Shown piece after piece: positions 63,037 through 64,000 of a stretch of DNA of 64,000 bases; position 1 is the first letter of the stretch; each line of letters starts with the position of its first letter. A model generated the notes under the pieces. The model searched no databases, was not told the DNA's origin, and worked only from the letters and a program-made list of their open reading frames with translations. This DNA comes from Bufo bufo (Eukaryota > Chordata > Amphibia > Anura > Bufonidae). A program made the translations under genes and the position numbers. The DNA lies in the NCBI RefSeq assembly GCF_905171765.1, contig NC_053390.1, positions 164,149,666 through 164,213,665 on the forward strand, given 5' to 3'.

Positions 63037-64000
63037 CCCCCCCCCCCCGATGGTGCAGACTCCAACATTGTCCCCCATTAGGGAGCATAATGGATGGGGG
63101 CTGACGGCTGTCATGGGGGGCATGATGGCTGACATGGGAGTAATGATGGATGGGTGCTGACGGCTGACATGGGCATGATGGATGGGGTGCTGACGGCTGA
63201 CATGGGGGGCTGACGGCTGACATAAGGTCATGATGGCTGACATGGAGGGCATGATGGATGGGGGCTGACATGGGCATGATGGATGGAGTGCTGACATGGG
63301 GGGCTGACGGCTGACATGGGGTGCTGACGGCTGACATGGGGGGCATGATGGATGGGGGCTGACAGCTGACATGGGCATGATGGATGGGGTGCTGACGGCT
63401 GACATGGGGGGCTGATGGCTGACATTGGGGGTAATGATGGATGGGGGCTGACATGGGGTGCTGACATGGGCATGATGGATGGGGTGCTGACGGCTGACAC
63501 GGGCATGATGGATGGGGGGCTGACGGCTGACATAAGGTCATGATGGCTGACATGGGGGGCATGATGGATGGGGGCTGACGGCTGACATGGACATGATGGA
63601 TGGAGTGCTGACATGGGGGGCTGACGGCTGACATGGGGGGCTGACGGCTGACATAGGGGCATGATGGCTGACATGGGGGGCATGATGGATGGGGGCTGAC
63701 AGCTGACATGGGCATGATGGATGGGGTGCTGACGGCTGACATGGGGGGCTGATGGCTGACATGGGGGGTAATGATGGATGGGGGCTGACATGGGCATGAT
63801 GGGGTGCTGACGGCTGACATGGGCATGATGGATGGGGTGCTGACGGCTGACACGGGCATGATGGATGGGGGTCTGACGGCTGACATAAGGTCATGATGGC
63901 TGACATGGGGGGCATGATGGATGGGGGCTGACGGCTGACATGGACATGATGGATGGAGTGCTGACATGGGGGGCTGACGGCTGACATGGGGTGCTGACGG
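63037..64000 (+). repeat. G-rich satellite-like tandem array, open at window end
   Basis: After a C run (63032-63049) the sequence is built from GCTGACGGCTGACATGGG, GCATGATGGATGGGG and TGCTGACATGGG in varying order. A larger unit beginning CATAAGGTCATGATGGCTG recurs at 63221, 63531 and 63887, giving higher-order steps of about 310 and 356 bp. Long minus-strand frames in it are by-products. The array continues beyond the window. Confidence 0.95.

Noticed and set aside
62996..63967. Minus-strand frame of 323 codons (SALHPSCPCQ-type repeats)
   Set aside because: Translation of the tandem array at 63037-64000, again open in several frames.
1..64000. Search for tRNA, rRNA, CRISPR arrays, bacterial operons or riboswitches
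   Set aside because: None seen; the tandem arrays have no spacer-repeat pattern and the content is that of a vertebrate nuclear genome.

Overview
This window looks like repeat-rich nuclear DNA of a vertebrate, most probably an anuran amphibian. That is inferred from the mix of mobile elements, several of which I recognise from frog genomes: many Tc1-like transposons with TA target sites, TTAA-flanked piggyBac-type elements and palindromic MITEs, hAT elements with 8-bp duplications, a tyrosine-recombinase retrotransposon, a Tx1/L1-like LINE and Penelope-like tails. I see no bacterial-style operon, tRNA, rRNA or CRISPR array. No species was identified by search.

Layout. 1-7.6 kb: a minus-strand Tx1/L1-like LINE broken into pieces by a palindromic mariner fold-back (548-1444), a non-autonomous hAT (1585-2860) and a TTAA element (3916-6481). 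7.6-16.9 kb: MITEs, two Penelope-like tails, a dead Tc1 (11410-12970) and an LTR-like segment. 16.9-34.3 kb: one minus-strand piggyBac-type element, heavily interrupted. Its transposase runs from 34298 down to about 24236 and is split by a short tyrosine-recombinase-type derivative, a Harbinger MITE, a hAT and a 7.3-kb Ngaro-like retrotransposon. That retrotransposon (26736-34077) keeps its split direct repeats in the order A1, genes, B1, A2, B2, and its genes gag, RT-RNase H, tyrosine recombinase and SGNH hydrolase. It has itself been hit by a solo LTR and a Penelope-like insert. 34.7-38.3 kb: a Tc1 inside another Tc1-type element, a solo LTR and a Tc1 relic.

40.6-56.1 kb is the only part with signs of a host gene. 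There is a CpG-rich, CCAAT-containing promoter-like block with a strong splice donor at 41285, a minisatellite of about 60 copies (41713-43661), and short open segments with good splice sites at 43821-43883, 44741-44877 and 55983-56060. I do not recognise the protein, and the segments do not all join in phase, so this is a candidate locus only. Its putative introns carry more transposons, including the best-preserved gene of the window: an uninterrupted 338-residue DD37E Tc1/mariner transposase (51675-52691) with double terminal repeats.

57.6-64 kb: MITEs, palindromes, an inverted pair of minisatellites and, from 63.0 kb to the window edge, a G-rich tandem array with a higher-order period. 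Apart from the DD37E transposase and the candidate exons, every protein-coding sequence seen is a transposon gene damaged by stops or frameshifts.
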